This document shows, piece after piece, positions 40,301 through 55,300 of a stretch of 64,000 nt of DNA. A program made the position numbers and the translations under genes. Numbering within the stretch: position 1 is the stretch's first letter; every line of letters begins with the position of its first letter. Under the pieces are notes generated by a model. It did not search any database. It was not told the origin of the DNA and saw only the letters and a list, made by a program, of their open reading frames with translations. Location of the stretch: NCBI GenBank assembly GCA_021732995.1, contig JAKFWA010000129.1, positions 1 to 64,000 on the forward strand, given 5' to 3'. The DNA comes from Planctomycetaceae bacterium. GTDB taxonomy: Bacteria; Planctomycetota; Planctomycetia; Planctomycetales; Planctomycetaceae.

Positions 40301-43300
40301 GAGCGGTTGATGCGGCGTATCCACAAGAAGTGACAGGGCTGAATCGTTCCCTGGGCGGTGAAGTGAACGACTTCCTGTTTGGCGGTACGACGGTTGACTT
40401 CCTGTTTGGGAACGGCGGGAACGACGTCTTGTTCCGCGCGGACGGTTCCACTCTGGAGTCACTGGATGATGGAGTCGCTGGCGACGAATGGAAGCAATAT
40501 GCCCGCGAGCAAGATGCGGTGTGGTATGTCGGTGGTACGAACTCGGCGGACGAGATCAATGTGGACTTCGTCACCGAACCAGGCGCCCTGGCAGATCATC
40601 ACCTGGTCACGCGGCTGACGAATAACAACGGGAACTTCTCGTTCGCGGCGCAGATCAACCTGGACTTCAATGCGAAGGATGGCAGCGGCCAGCCGATCTG
40701 GAATCCGAACGATATCGTGCTTGTCGACGATCTCCTGGCGGCACAGGAGGCTGGTCGCACGGCTTCGGTCGCCAGTCAGCTCGCCGCACTACCCGTCACG
40801 GAAGAAGTTCTGGCGTCTTACTTGCTGCCGCCGGAAGGCGACTTTCAGGTCATTTTGATTGATGCGCTCGACGGAAACGACAGCATCGAAGTCGGCCCCA
40901 CCGTTCAGAAGACGGTTTGGATCGACGGCGGTAACGGCGATGACCGCATCGAAATTCGCGGTGGCAATACAATTCTGGTCGATCAGGCTGAAACCGGAAA
41001 ATCCACACGTGCCTTCGCGACTCGCAACGACACCCGCGATCAGGCGTTCGGACTTGATACGCAGCAAGGCAGCGTGCAGTTCAATGGCCTGACGATCGAC
41101 AATCCAAACGACGTGGACTGGTTCACCTTTGGCCTGCCCGTCAACGGCTCGCCGAAGACGCTTACGGTAACAACTGCGTCTCCGGCGGACCTGCTCAGTG
41201 TAGACATCTTCCAAGTTGCGGATTTCAACGACAACGATGATCCCACACCAAGATTGTCATTTACCGGCACGCAGACGACCGGTGCGCTCGACCTGAGCAC
41301 GCTCGCCACTGGCACATACTTCATCCGGGTGAAGACCAATCTGAACCCGACCATCTACGGCATGAAGTTCGATTTTGGTGGCACGTTGCGGCAAGTGAAT
41401 CTCTCTCGCGGCACGGATCTGGTGCGGCAGGACGTGATTCTGGGCGGCAATGGCGATGACATTCTCAGCGGCGGTGCCGGTGAAGACTGGATCTTTGGTC
41501 AAGCGGGTAACGACGTGCTGACCGGCGGCAAGGATCGCAACGCGAGCGATCTGCTGTTCGGCGGCTCCGGCGATGACACCTTCCAGATTATCCCCGACGC
41601 GCTCCCACTGCTGAAGAACCAGCCAAACACCGTCTTTGATCCGGCCACCAAGGTATTCATGCCCACGTACAGCGACCTGTTCGCGGGCGGCACGGGTGAG
41701 GATCGCGTGTTGTTCCTAGGTGGAGATAAAGATCGTCGCGGCTTTGACGTGCCGGACTTCGCCGCGATTCAATTCAACACGGTGCTACACCGTTACGAGT
41801 TCTCCAGTCTGGTCTGGGACATCGGCACGCAGTCATTCCGGTCTGACCGTGACGCCAACGGTTTTGAAGTCCTTCAACAGGATCGGGCTTTCTATCAGAC
41901 TCGCGATGTCGAGCAGACACAGATTGATACTCGTTCCGGTAACGACGTCGTGCATGCTGATCCCGGCTTCCAGTTCCTGCCCTTGCAAAACAACGGGCTG
42001 ATTCACCGCTACAGCTTCAATGAAACTTCGGGCACGACCTTCGAGGATTCTGTCGGTGATGCCGATGCGACGCTGATCAATCAAGCGGGCTCCGGAACGA
42101 CTGCTGGCGGCGGCGGTTTCACGCTCACCGGTAGCGAAGTGCATCTGCACGGTGGCAGCAAGGCCAACGCGGACTACATCGAACTCCCGGACAATGTGCT
42201 CGGCGGGTTAACTGACGCCACCTTTGAATTCTGGGCAACGCGAGAGAGTGTGCAGAGCTTCGCTCGAATCTTTGACTTCGGCGGCAGCACAACGGATTAC
42301 TTCACAGCGTTGTGGTCCCGCGGTACCGATGCGGCGACGGACCGTGTCGAATGGGTTGATACCGGTGTAGCTGGAGACTCAAACAACCGCGTCGACGATT
42401 CGCTGCAACCTTATACAAACGGAACCGAGTTTCACCTGGCATTCGTAGTGGATCAAGGCGCCGGAACAAACGGCAAGACGCTCGTGAGCTGGTACAAGGA
42501 CGGCGTTTTCAAGGGATCATTCGACACCAATACCACACTGGCGCAGCTCACCGCTGACAACAACTGGCTCGGTCGCTCAAAGTTCGGCGATCCCACCACC
42601 GATGCCTCGTATAATGAATTCCGGATCTACAACCGAGCCTTAGGCTCGTCGGAGATTGCTTTCAGCACGCAACGCGGTCCTGATTTCCGCTTCAGCTCCT
42701 TCACCGATACCAGCCTCTTTGAAGAGTTCGGTATCGATCGGGGCGACTTCGAACAAGGAGCTCGTGCCGGCGCATTGCTTATCAACGGTGGCGAAGGTGA
42801 CGATCTGCTGTTCGGCGGCACGCTGGACGACACCGTGAATGGTGGATCAGGCGCTGACCTCATCGTCGGCGGCGGTGGTAACGACCAGCTCAGCGGTGAT
42901 GGCGGAGCCGACCGAATCTTCGGCAAGCAGCCAGACAGCAAGATTAACACGCTACCAAGCTCGGCATCTGCGGGAACTCGCCCGCCAGAAGCCTTCGAGT
43001 ATGAGCTAGCAGCGCCGTTCTTGAACCTCGTTACTTCCACAACCGAGTTAGGTTTAGACGGCGGCGTCTCAGGGCGCTCCCTGAGTAACCTGGTACCCGT
43101 CGGCGACTTCAACAACGACAGCCAGGCCGACTACATCGTCACCGGCACAACGGAAAGTTACCTGCTGCTCGGGCCAGTGAATCTGAATGGCATCGAGAAT
43201 CCCGTCCTGAAGGCGGACGCAATTATCAACCATACTGCCTTGGGTCGTCCGCAGATTGGCAGCAATGTGTCGCATGGGGGAGACGTCAATCAAGACGGAA

Positions 43301-46300
43301 TCGCAGATCTAACCTTCGTCCGTTCGAGTAATGGCGGCTATCTGGTTACCGTCATCTTCGGAGGTCAGGTTGCCCGCCTGCAGGGTAATAACGCCATCCA
43401 GTGGCCACACGATTGGGATCAGTCTTTCGTAACGAACACACTGCTCACCAGCGGCACGGGTAGCAACGCCCGCACGATTTTCATTCCCGCAGGTAACCTG
43501 TCACCGAACGGACTAGTGAATGTGCAATTCTTGGAATACAACGGCGATGACCGCTCCGATGTATTGGTTGCCAATAATACGACCGTCGGCGCGCCGGGAC
43601 TTTCGACGACGCAAATTGGTCAGGTCGTTCAACAAGTCAATCCGGCTTTAGGATACATCTTCTCAGCCGAAACTCTTGTCAATTCAACATCTTCTCTGAC
43701 GCCAGCAAATGCTTTGGCCACTTTACGAACAGAAGAGCCAATCCAGCAGGTCGAAACAACTGTCGTCGGTGACGTAGATGGTGATGGTCGGGACGATGTC
43801 CTGTTCGGCGCCAATGGCCTGTCGGTTCGCGCGGATATCCTGCCTGCCCCCGCGTTCCTGAATCTAAATGTGTTGTATCCAAACGCGAATTTTGTATTAG
43901 AAACTCAAGGCATTCAAGCGACGATCCCCATCGTCGCCAAGGGCGCTGATTTAGCGTCATTCGCGGCATATACCACCCTTCTGAACGCGCGTATTAATGC
44001 TTCGCCACTGGCGGGATTAGTCGTTGCGGACCTTGTTCCACTCGGGTCAATACGAATTCGCACCACGGCTGTGGGCGAAGCGGCCCGCCTTTCATTGCTG
44101 TTACTGGTTCCAAGTACAACCACGCCAGGCACGCTGGAAGCCGCAGATCTCTTGAGCAACTTCAGAAGTCCTCTGCCGGCAACATTTGTCGCTAACAGCA
44201 CAGTGTCTGTTCCGATTAGTTTTGGCGCGCCGGCAGTGTATAAGTCGACAATCAATATCTCTGGACGGACCGGGGTTCTGTCCAGCTTATCGGTCGGGGT
44301 GAATATCACTCATACCTTTGCCGCCGATCTGGACGTCACACTGGTCAGCCCTACCGGAACGCGTATCCGCTTGTTCTCAGATGTTGGTGGCGGCGACGAT
44401 AACGTCATTGCCACACTGAGCGATCGTGGTACGCAGTTAATGTCGCAAGGGGTTGCACCTTTCACTCCTGCGACAAACAACGGTGTCACGCTGTGGCGAC
44501 CTGAGCAACCGCTATCGAGCTTAAACGGCATTTCGGTGAACGGCGATTGGACACTGGAAGTCATCGATGACGAAGCTGCTGACGGTGGTGCTCTGAATTC
44601 GTGGTCCCTCACTGTCGGTGAGTCGACGCCAGTTGTTGCCACAGGGAACGCTCTGTTGCGTGAAACCCTGCCATTTGCGCTGTTGCCATCGCATTCTGTG
44701 GATCGCCCAGTCGTTGTGACCCTGAAGAAAGAGGCCAATTACTCAGTGGCTCGACCGATAGCGTTAGGTGACCTGAATAACGACGGACGAAATGAGGTCG
44801 GGCTGATCGATGCGGGTGGACTAGATGTCTATCAAGGCCGCGCGAACCTGGATTTCAGCACCCCCACTCAAACTTATGAGGGTATCATCGCCGATGCGAT
44901 CGGTGGCAACTTCGACGGTGTGGGATCTGATGACATCGCGGTGTTGGCATTTAATCCTATCGTCATACCGCTGGGCAATTTGTTTGATGATCCAGCGGGT
45001 ACATCCATCGTGGCCGCAATCAATAGCGACACATTCGGGGCTGTAGCCGCTGACACAGACTTGGGAGTTGAACGCGTTCAGCGAGGCGGAGCGTCCGCGG
45101 TTACAATCGCACCCGGCGTGGTATTCGACTTCGGGAACATGGGCTGGGAGGACTCGGACTTCTCTGCCGTACTCAATGATGCTGCTGTCATCGACGGAGA
45201 CACCACACTTTCGATTGAAACGACCGCTCCCGACCGACAGGGCATCGGTATGCACGCCAATGCCGTGCTGACATTTGATCTGGATGAGATTCGCGCGTCC
45301 GGTGGATACGACGCGAATGCTGCGATGCGGTTCATCTCTGAAAGAGCCGGCTTGAATGCCTCGGCCAACAGCGATGGCAGTGTTCATGTCATCGCCGTTG
45401 TGAGTAGCAATACCGGGGTTATATCCGCCACCGTCGACGGTATCTTTTCAGATTTCAATCAGGATGAGGCGGGGGTGTGGAGCATATCGAGTGAGTTTGC
45501 GTCGATCTTCGAGGCTCAGCCGCTTACGGATGCGAATCGATTCGAATCATTCAGCAATGTTCAAATTCCGGGGACGGCACGTTATCTGACACTGGTCGTG
45601 ACCAGTGCTGGCGACGGTAATGGTAATGATCACGGCGTCTTCGAAGGGGCACGACTGGAAGTCACCGGCGCGCAGCGATCGAACCTCGTGGTATTCAACT
45701 CGGCCGCGCAAAGTCAGGGCGGACCAAACTACAACCTGAGCCAAGGCAGTCGGATCACAGCCACATCGGCCACGCCCATTACGACGACTTCGACAATGTT
45801 CGATGACGGCCTGTATCTGTCACAGGTAAATTTCGGGGACGACCCGATCGGTGACTTCCTGGCCACCGTGAGCCGTCCGCAAAGTACGTCGCAGTTGCAG
45901 CTCGTGCCGGGTCAGTCGTTGCAGGTGCAACTGCCCACAGCTTTTGAAGAACTGGCCACGATCAGCATTCCGGGCGCTGGTTCGTTCGTCAAAGGTCGCG
46001 GGGACACCATTCGCTTTGATAACGCCGGCCAACCGTTCGAGTTCGGTGGAGCCACGGAACGCTGGTTCCGCTTCAGCACCCTCGGCGACGGTCTAGCGGG
46101 TAATTTCCTTCGAGTTTCCGACTCGACGGCCAGCCTGTTTGACTCACAGGGCGGTCTGATCAAAGCGGATCGGTTGCTGTTTGATCTGCGAACGCTGCCA
46201 GCCGGAACTTACTTCCTCAGAGTGAACAGCGATGCCCTGGCAACGCCGTTTGTGATCGAGATGAATGCACCGCTGGCCGGACAAACACACGATGTCATTG

Positions 46301-49300
46301 CACCGGAAGACCGCGACACGATCTCTGGTGGCGATGGCAACGACACGCTGGCCGGCAACGACGGACTAGACGCCATCCTGGCCGGCAGCGGCCTGGACGT
46401 CGTCACGGCCGAATTGATGGAGCTGCATGACCGCGAATTCTTCGAAGCGGCGCCTAGCACGGTCGTGGTTTCCCAATTGAATTCCCAAACGGCGCCTCAG
46501 CCGCTGGATCCAGTGGTGAAGGTCTTCGATCCCTTGCTGGCCGCCGCGCTGGCAGAATCGCTGAATAAGCCCGTCCTGGAACACGACGCCCAAGCGGCGG
46601 ATAACTTCATCCGCTTCGACGGTGTGGATGACTTCTTCGAACAAAACATCAGTAACCTGGGCTCGAACGCCACATTCGAAACTTGGGTACGTCCTGCGAC
46701 AGATGCTGAGGGCTACCTGTTCGGCACAACGGTGGGCACATCAGAGTTCGGCTCGGTAGCCGGCTGGGGGGTCGAATACGACAACGGCAACTGGTTAATC
46801 ACCGACGCACTGAGCGGCTCATTTATCGCCCAAACCACCGTGCCTGCGATCGTCAATGCCTGGCAACATTTGGCGGTGACTTTCGACGTACGGAAGGGTA
46901 TGTCGGTTTATATCAACGGCACGCTCGTCGGCGGGCGAGTGTTCCTGGGAAGCATTTCGGACACTCGCAGGATTCAGGTCGGCAAGGGTGAACAAGGTCT
47001 CTTCGGAACACGCTTCTTCAAAGGCGACGTGGATGATTTCCGGGTCTGGGACCAAGCGCTGACACGAGAACAAATTCAACTGCTGTTTTCGGATGGCAAC
47101 GACCCTTCAAGTCCAGGGTTGCCTATTGTTCCCGGACCTGGCCATCGCTTGATTGCCGATTGGAACTTCGACGATGTGAACAGCACCGTGGTGCTGGATA
47201 GCGGACCAAACGGTTTCCACGGAACGCTGACCGGGAATCCAACATTCGTGCTGGACCAGACATTCCAGCCGGAAGTCATTGTGTCGCAGCAGTTCCGTGC
47301 CAGCGAGTTGGCCGAGATTCAAAATCTGTCAAGTAACAGGCCGATACTCGACTTGATCGGACTAGATAAACTCACCCAGTTGCGCGAGTTGAGCGTGCTC
47401 GGCCAAGCTGCGGGACTGCAGACCCTCAATGCCAGTGAGGATACCTACATCACCGACGTCGTTAGCGCTGGCGGCACTACCAGCGTGCACGGCAACGATC
47501 AAGACGTGCGGCTCCTCAATGTTCCCGGGCCATTTAAGCAAACGCCCTTAGTGAAGTTCGACCTATCGTCATTTGCCGGGCGAACGGTCACTGGCAACGC
47601 CACTTTCGAATTGTTCCTGTCGGGCGGTGTGAATCCGGCAACTCAGAACGTTGAATTGCATCGCTCGACCGCGAATTGGAATGAATCGACGACCTTCGCC
47701 AACATCCCGGGAGGCGGTCCGCTGGGCACGTTGGATAGCGTGGTGCTCGACACGCGATCGATCACATTCAATTCCCCGACGGTCGCACCGGCACGATACG
47801 TGACGTTCACTGTTCCCGCTGCGGTGATTCAAGGCTGGATCGATAACCCGGCCAGCAATCGTGGTTTCGTCTTGAAGTCCCTCACAACGGCAGGGGGAAC
47901 GGACCTCGTCTTCGCCAGCAGCGAATCTGCCAATCCTCCACGACTGAAGTTCAATGTGACCGCCAGCGGGAAGCTCGACACGGTCGACTTGAGCCACCTG
48001 ACTCCCGTTCGGATCACGTCCGGCGAAGCCGCCGGCCAGATACTGGGCACGCCCGAATTGTCGGCATTGCAGCTTGTCGATCATCCTGGCATCACGGACA
48101 TCTCAGCTCTGGTTGGTCTTAACAAGCTGAACATACTGGACCTCGAAGGCACCAGCGTGAATCCGGTCAGCGAGTCCACGTTGAATACTCTGGCGCAATT
48201 GCCAAATCTCAACACCCTGACTCTGCCCACCACGACGTTACCGCGCGGGACGGATCTCGCCGTTGATGAAGGCGCCACGATCAATGTCGGTGCGAGCCTG
48301 GCATCGCTCGACTTCGATGGCGTCGACGACCAGGTCGACTTTGGGTCCGTGCCGGCACTGGGCAATCTCACGACGAACTTCACGGTTGCGGCCTGGATCA
48401 AGCCCGATGCCGTCAACGGATTCCGCCGCATTATCAGCGGTGGAACTGTGTCACTAAATGGATGGGGATTTGGGCTGCAGAATTCGCAACTGCTCTTCAC
48501 AAGCTTCGGGGTCAAGGATTACGTGACCAGCATGCCGGTGGGGATCTCGACCGGCGTTTGGACGCATGTGGCCGCCACCTTATTGCCTGACAACTCGGTT
48601 GAGTTCTTCGTCAACGGCGCTTCCGTCGGCCGAGTGACTCACAACGCGCCAGCTCGGCCAGCAGTCGCCGAGTTCGCGCTTGGTGTCTTGCGCAGCCAGG
48701 GAACCGAACGCTTCGATGGCCGTATAAACGATGTTGGAGTGTGGACTGGGGCATTGAACTCGGCACAGTTGGATGCTGTTCGGCGCAGTGATCTCATCAG
48801 AGTCGGTGCTGAGCCAGTTGCGTTCTGGCGACTCGACGAAGGCACGGGCACGGCGATCTCTAGTGCGGGGCCAACGCAGATCAACGGCACGCTGGTCGGT
48901 GGCCCGACCTGGGGCAGCGACGTCACTACCAGCAGCCAGTTGGCCTTTACTCCATCATTTGGTTTAACCGCCGCCGATGACGGCATCGCACTGGCCACCG
49001 TACATGGTGGCAGCTTCCCGATCGTCATTCGGAACGTATCACCGACAATCGTCCAGACTCCGAACCTGGATCGCGTCCCGAATGTGTTCCAGGAGCTCTT
49101 CTTCGATGGCAACTTCAACGATACGAACATCCTGTCCATCGATCCGGCGCGGAACCCCGCAAGCTTCCTGGCAATGACACCAGGTGCGACCGGAACGCTC
49201 AGCACGGAACTCCGTTTCGAAAACGACGCAATCAATGCCCGCTCTGGGGGCGAGACAGGCGTCGAGAACTTTGGCGCGGCCTGGTTGGGTTCAGTCCACA

Positions 49301-52300
49301 TCGGTGCCGTGGGCTCCGGAAGTCCGCTGACGGCAGGTCAGATCACCTTCGGAACCGACAGTGACGATGGCAGTTCGCTGTTCGTGGACTTGAATCGCGA
49401 TGGGGTATTCCAGGATTCGGAGCTCGTCGTCAACAACGGTGGTTTCCACGGCAATGAACAGCGTGTGGGAACCGTGACGTTAGCCGCTGGAATCTATGAT
49501 ATCGCCATCAGCTACCAGCAGGGTGGAGGCGGACTCTTCATGGAAGCCCGCTTTGCCCAGGGCGCTATCGCTCAGGGCAGCTATCAGAGCATGACGATCA
49601 TCAATCCCGGCGCTCCGGCGCAAGCCGGGTTATGGTCCGCTCCGACCGGCGGTGGAGTTAACGAAGGGCAAACCGTCAGCGTGGTAGCGTCGGGGACACC
49701 AGGCGTCTTCAACGTGCTCGTTAATGGCGTCGTCAAGGAGCAACTGATTGTTGCGGACCCCGGTCCGACAGACCTCGCCTCGATCAGCCCGCGCATCACC
49801 ATTGAAAACCCGAACGGCACGACGACCGACGTCACACAACGAGCTCTGGTTCTCGCCGAAAAGTCAGCAGTCGCAGTACCGGGCGCCGCACTCGATCAAG
49901 CCAGCAACTTGACGACGACACTGTGGATCAAAACCAGTAACACCGGTACGCAAACACTGCTCAATGCCACCAACCTGCAGCAGCCCGATGAGTTCACTAT
50001 CAAGCTGCAGGCTGGCACCCTGGTGTTGACTGTTCACGGAGAGTCATTGAGTTGGCCAGCGGCGAGCCTGACCAACGGTCAGTTTCATCACATCGCCGTT
50101 GTGCGCAACGCATCCACCAGTACCGCTGAACTCTTCGTTGATGGCAATTCGCAAGGCACAAGAACCTTCTCGGGAGTTCAAAACGCCTTGGATGTTGCGG
50201 ACCGAGGTCTGTATCTCGGCCAGGATCAAGGCATTGTGGGCGGTGGCTTCAACGCACTCCAGTCATTCACCGGCTCAATTGACGATGTCACGGTCTGGAA
50301 TCGAGCACTGACCGTCGACGAGGTCCGCAAGGTTCTCAATAACAACGTCAGCGAAAGTAACGCGGATTTGCGCTTGCGGCTGGCCTTCAATGAAGGCGAT
50401 GGACTGCGCGTCGTCGACCGCAGCATCTATGGCAACGACGCTGAACTGATCGCGATCAATGAGGCTGGTTATGCGAGCGCAGCCTTGATCCAACGGCCGG
50501 TCGGGTATTTCAAGTTTGATGAGTTCCTGGGACGTGCGACCCCGGATTCCGTGAATTCCAATGATGCCACGCTGGTTGGCTCACCCACAATCGTTGTGGG
50601 AGCGCTACCGGACGAAGGCAATCAGGCACTGCGTTTTGACTCATCGAACGATCAAGTCACGCTCCCGAATATCCTCGGAGATGCCGTCAGCTTCACGTTC
50701 AGCGCCTGGGTGAAACCGCAAAGCCGCACTGGCGAAGTGCAGACACTCGTCTCATTGGGCCCCGATCCCGTGGGCAATGCGGATGAAGGAGGCTTTGCTT
50801 TCTTCATCAATGACAACATCTTGTTCTTCGCAACTGAGGGCACATCCTTCGACGGGCCAGAGGTAGCCTTTGGCGAGTGGCTCCATCTGACGGCTACTTA
50901 TCAAGGCTTTCCGGACAACATTCAGGCTGGAACTCTCCGCCTGTATGTGAATGGCAAGCAAGTCGCGAGCAGCACTCAGAACGACGGTCTGAGGTATCGA
51001 CCGGCGGCCAGCACCGAACGCATCAGTCTCGGCACCTACGTCCTTCCCTCGAACTTCGAGTTCAACGGCGAGATGGACGAGGTCGGTTTTTACGACCGCG
51101 CGTTGTCCGCTAGCCAAGTCGCCGCGCTCTACACATCCACCCGAGAGCGAGCCGTGCTACCTGGTCAGCCACTGGTCTACTACCACTTGGATGAGACCAC
51201 CGACACCACTGCCGTCGATGCATCGGGCAATGGTCGTAACGGGACTTATGAAGGATCATTTACCCTCGGCGCCGCAGCGGCCAATCAGCATTTCGGCACG
51301 GCCCCAATTTTCAGTAACGGAACTGCCGACACGACCGTGACGGTTCCTGCCCTGGGGACCCAATCGAAGGTGAGCGTTGAAGCCTGGATCAATCCAGTTT
51401 CGAGACCTACCGGCGGCGGCTTTGACGCAATCTATAACTCGGATGGCTTCCCGACTGGTGCTTTACACATGCAGCTTCTCGCCGATGGATCTCTGCAGAT
51501 CGCGCTCAACGGTGGCGGCGGGAATCGAACATTTGGCAGCGCTGCGACGTTCCCGCTCAATCAATGGACACATGTCGTTCTGACTTACGACGGCACCACG
51601 GGTGACTACACCGTCTATGCCAATGGTGAGTCATTGGGTACGCAACGAGGAACCCCACGCACCGCAGTTCTGGGCACCGGCCGCGTCGGTGGTTGGCTCT
51701 CAGGTGGAGTATCGCGGCAGTTCGATGGCCGGATCGACGAATTCGCGATCTACGACCGCGTCCTCACGGCCGATGACGTGCGAAGTCGGTCTGAATTGCG
51801 GGCCGCGGATGGTCAAGCGCCCCAATGGACCAGGACAGTACCGTCAGTCTTTACGGAATCCTTCACGGCACCGGACAACGGAACTTACACGTTCGCCATT
51901 GCCATTGATGACGGCGATGGCGGGACGGATACCGCCCGCCGCAGCTTCACCGTTCGCAACGTCGCACCGACGATTCAGAACATTGATCCTGTCGGCGTCA
52001 CGCCAGGCACGACCGTGAGCGGAACGCGACCACTGGGCCAACCGATTGTGGTCGACGCTCGCGACGTCACCGACGCAGGTGTGAACGACACGTTCTCTTA
52101 CTTGTGGACCGTGACCACAAACAACGGCGAACTGATTGGGAGCTCGGACAGCGTCGACTTTACTTTTACTCCCACCTTTGCCGGAACCTATACCCTTAAC
52201 CTGACCGTGACAGATAACGAGGGAGCCAGCACCAGCATTCCGTCGCTGACCTTCACCGTCAATCCGGTCGCAGGGATAGGCGGTACTCCCACAACGACGA

Positions 52301-55300
52301 CCACTGCGGGAGAACTCGTCGCGCTGAATGCATCCAGTTCCAGCGCGCTCGCGAACCCTGGCTCGTTCTTTGCAACTGGCGTCACGCCGCGGCGCGAGTT
52401 CGCTTGGACCACATCCACTAACGCCGCCATCGTGGGAGCAGCCAACGGCGAGACCGTGCAGATCGTGCCTGTTGCCGCCGGAAACGTAACGGCGACATTG
52501 GTTATTACGGACGTGTTCCCTGTTGCGGGCCAAGCCAGCCTGCGGCTGACGAGTGCGCCTCAGGTCGTTAATTGGACAGCATCCGCAGCCACCAATGTTG
52601 GATTGTCTCGCCAGACGGGAACCAACGTGGAAGGTTCTACACAGCGTTTCGTCGTCAGCGGTCTGGCCCCGCTGGCTACAGACGCGGCTGGCGCAGCGTT
52701 GGGAATTCGGGCATTTGCCTGGACACTCAGGGATATCTCGATTCCAGCATCTCCGGTCACGGTTACTAATGCAGCGACCGATGCTTTCACGTTCGCGTTG
52801 CCGGACGACGGCAGTTACTCGGTGACGGTCACCGTCACCGACACGTTCACCGGCGGTCGCACGATTGTGCGTTCTGCGGATCAGACGCTGGCGGTCGGAA
52901 ACGTTGCTCCCACGATCGACGTGGGCACTGACCTGATCATCGCGGCAGATGGTTCGGTCACGCTGACTGCCTCCTTCATCGATCCGGGCGAGTCACAGGC
53001 TGGTCAGGCAGACCCCTTCCGCTTCACGATCGACTGGGGCGACAAGACAACCACTGGCCCGACAAGCGTCGCGTCCATGGCCGGCGGCAGTGGCGGACGG
53101 CAGGGCTCGTTCACACAGACTCATACCTACGCAACGGCTCCCGGCAATCGCACGATCACCATCACGTTGGCTGACGACCGCACATCGACAGTGCAAACCA
53201 TTGTGGCTCGTGACGGCACTGGGCCTGCGGCGACGTTCTCCAACGTCACCCCAAACAACCGTAACTCAGCGGTTGGCCAGGTCACTATTAACTTCAGTGA
53301 AGCCATTACAGGACTCGATATCACAGATTTCACGCTGCTGCGCGACAACGACGTGATGCCGCTCACCGATCCACTCTTGATTCAGAAGCTGTCTGACACG
53401 CAGTATCGCGTCAACGTCTTTGGTCTGACAGGACAGTCGGGTGCGTATGCGTTGCAACTGAACGCGGCTGGTTCCGGAATCGTTGATGTTGCCGGAAACG
53501 CGCTCACAGGCAGTGCCAGCCGTACTTGGACAACCGATTCTGTAGCTCCAACAGCGGATATCGTGGATGTTTCGCCAGATCCGCGGTCCACCAGCGTGGG
53601 TGTTGTGACAGTAAATATCAGTGAAGGAGTGACCGGAGTTGATATCGCTGACTTCACACTAACCCGCTCCGTGAATGGTGGCACTCCGACGGCCGTTTCA
53701 CTGGCAGGCCTTAGCGTCACGAAAGTCGCACCGTCGCAGTACACACTCAATCTGACGTCGGTTACCGGCAGCGAAGGTGTCTATACGCTCTCCCTGAACT
53801 CGACGGGATCCGGCATCGTGGACGGCGTCGCCAATGCTCTGGCGACGACCGTCAACGACAGTTGGGCCACGGATAAGACTGCCCCCACTGCCGATATTGT
53901 CGATATCACTCCCGATCCGCGCAATACGACTGCTGGTACGGTCACTGTCAACTTCAGTGAACCGGTCACCGGTGTTGATATCGCAGACTTCGCGCTGACG
54001 GTGGTACCAACTAACTCGCAATCCGCGGCGACGCCCATCGGGTTGAATATTATTCGTGTCGAACAATTATCACCAACCAGTTATGCGATTGACCTCAGTG
54101 ATCTCACCAGCATGTCCGGCAAATATCAGCTCACGCTGAATGCAACCGGCACTGGTATTGTCGATCTCGCGGGTAACGCCATTGGCGCATCGGCGTCAGA
54201 CTCTTGGACCGCAGACTTCGCTGGACCGACCGGCAGTTTCTCCGCGGCATTCCCGAATCCGAGTAACAACGCCTTAGGCTTGGTAACTGTGGCGTTTGAC
54301 GAAGCCGTAACGGGTGTTGATTTGTCGGACTTCACGCTAGCCCATGATGGCGTCCCGGTCGATTTAACCGGCATCCCACTGCAGTCCGTGTCGTCGTCAC
54401 GGTTCACAATCAACCTGTCGGCGGTCACGGTTGAAGAAGGCCGTTACGAACTTTCGTTCAACGGCCAGGGAATCTCCGATGCGTTTGGCAACAAGGGCTC
54501 AGAGACGATCAAACGCGATTTCCAGGTTGATCGCACAGGTCCGATCTTCGAGTTTGACGCCGTGGAGCCGAATATTCGCAACTCGGCCGTTGGCTTGGTC
54601 ACAGTGCGAATCAACGAGCCTGTCTCGGGGCTCGATATCTCCGACTTCATGCTGACACGCCAACCTGCCACTGGTGCTCCAGTGAATGTACCTCTCACAG
54701 GACTGACTCTCACTTCGAATAATCGCGTGGAATACACACTGGATCTGAGCACGTTCACAACTACGAGTGGCACTTACACGTTGTTATTGAAATCTTCTGC
54801 TACCAATATCTTCGACGTGGCCGGCAACGCGCAACTCGCTGGTGATTCCGTGAGCTGGACGCGAGAGACGACGGCGCCCACCGCCACGCTGTCTCAATCG
54901 ACGGTCAATCCGAGTACCGGGTCCGTGAATGTCGTCTCGATTGCGTTCAGCGAACCGGTCGCGGGAGTGGACATCAGGGATTTCCGTCTGACCCGCACGG
55001 TTGCTTCGCAGTCAACGGTTATTCCCCTGGATCGCGCTGTTTTCGATGCGATTTCCGCTACAGATTACACGATTGACCTCTCACGGTTGGTACCTCAAGT
55101 GGGCAGCTACAGGTTAGAGCTTGTGGCCACAAGCTCACAGATCCAAGACCTGGCAGCCAACGCATTCGTCACGACAGCATCAACCACCTGGACAGTTACA
55201 TCCAGCCCCTTCTCAGTAAGCGTCAATGGGCCGTACTCCATTGACGTGGGACAAGCTCTGGCCGTCACGGCGACCAGCGCCATTACTGGTAATGTCAGTT

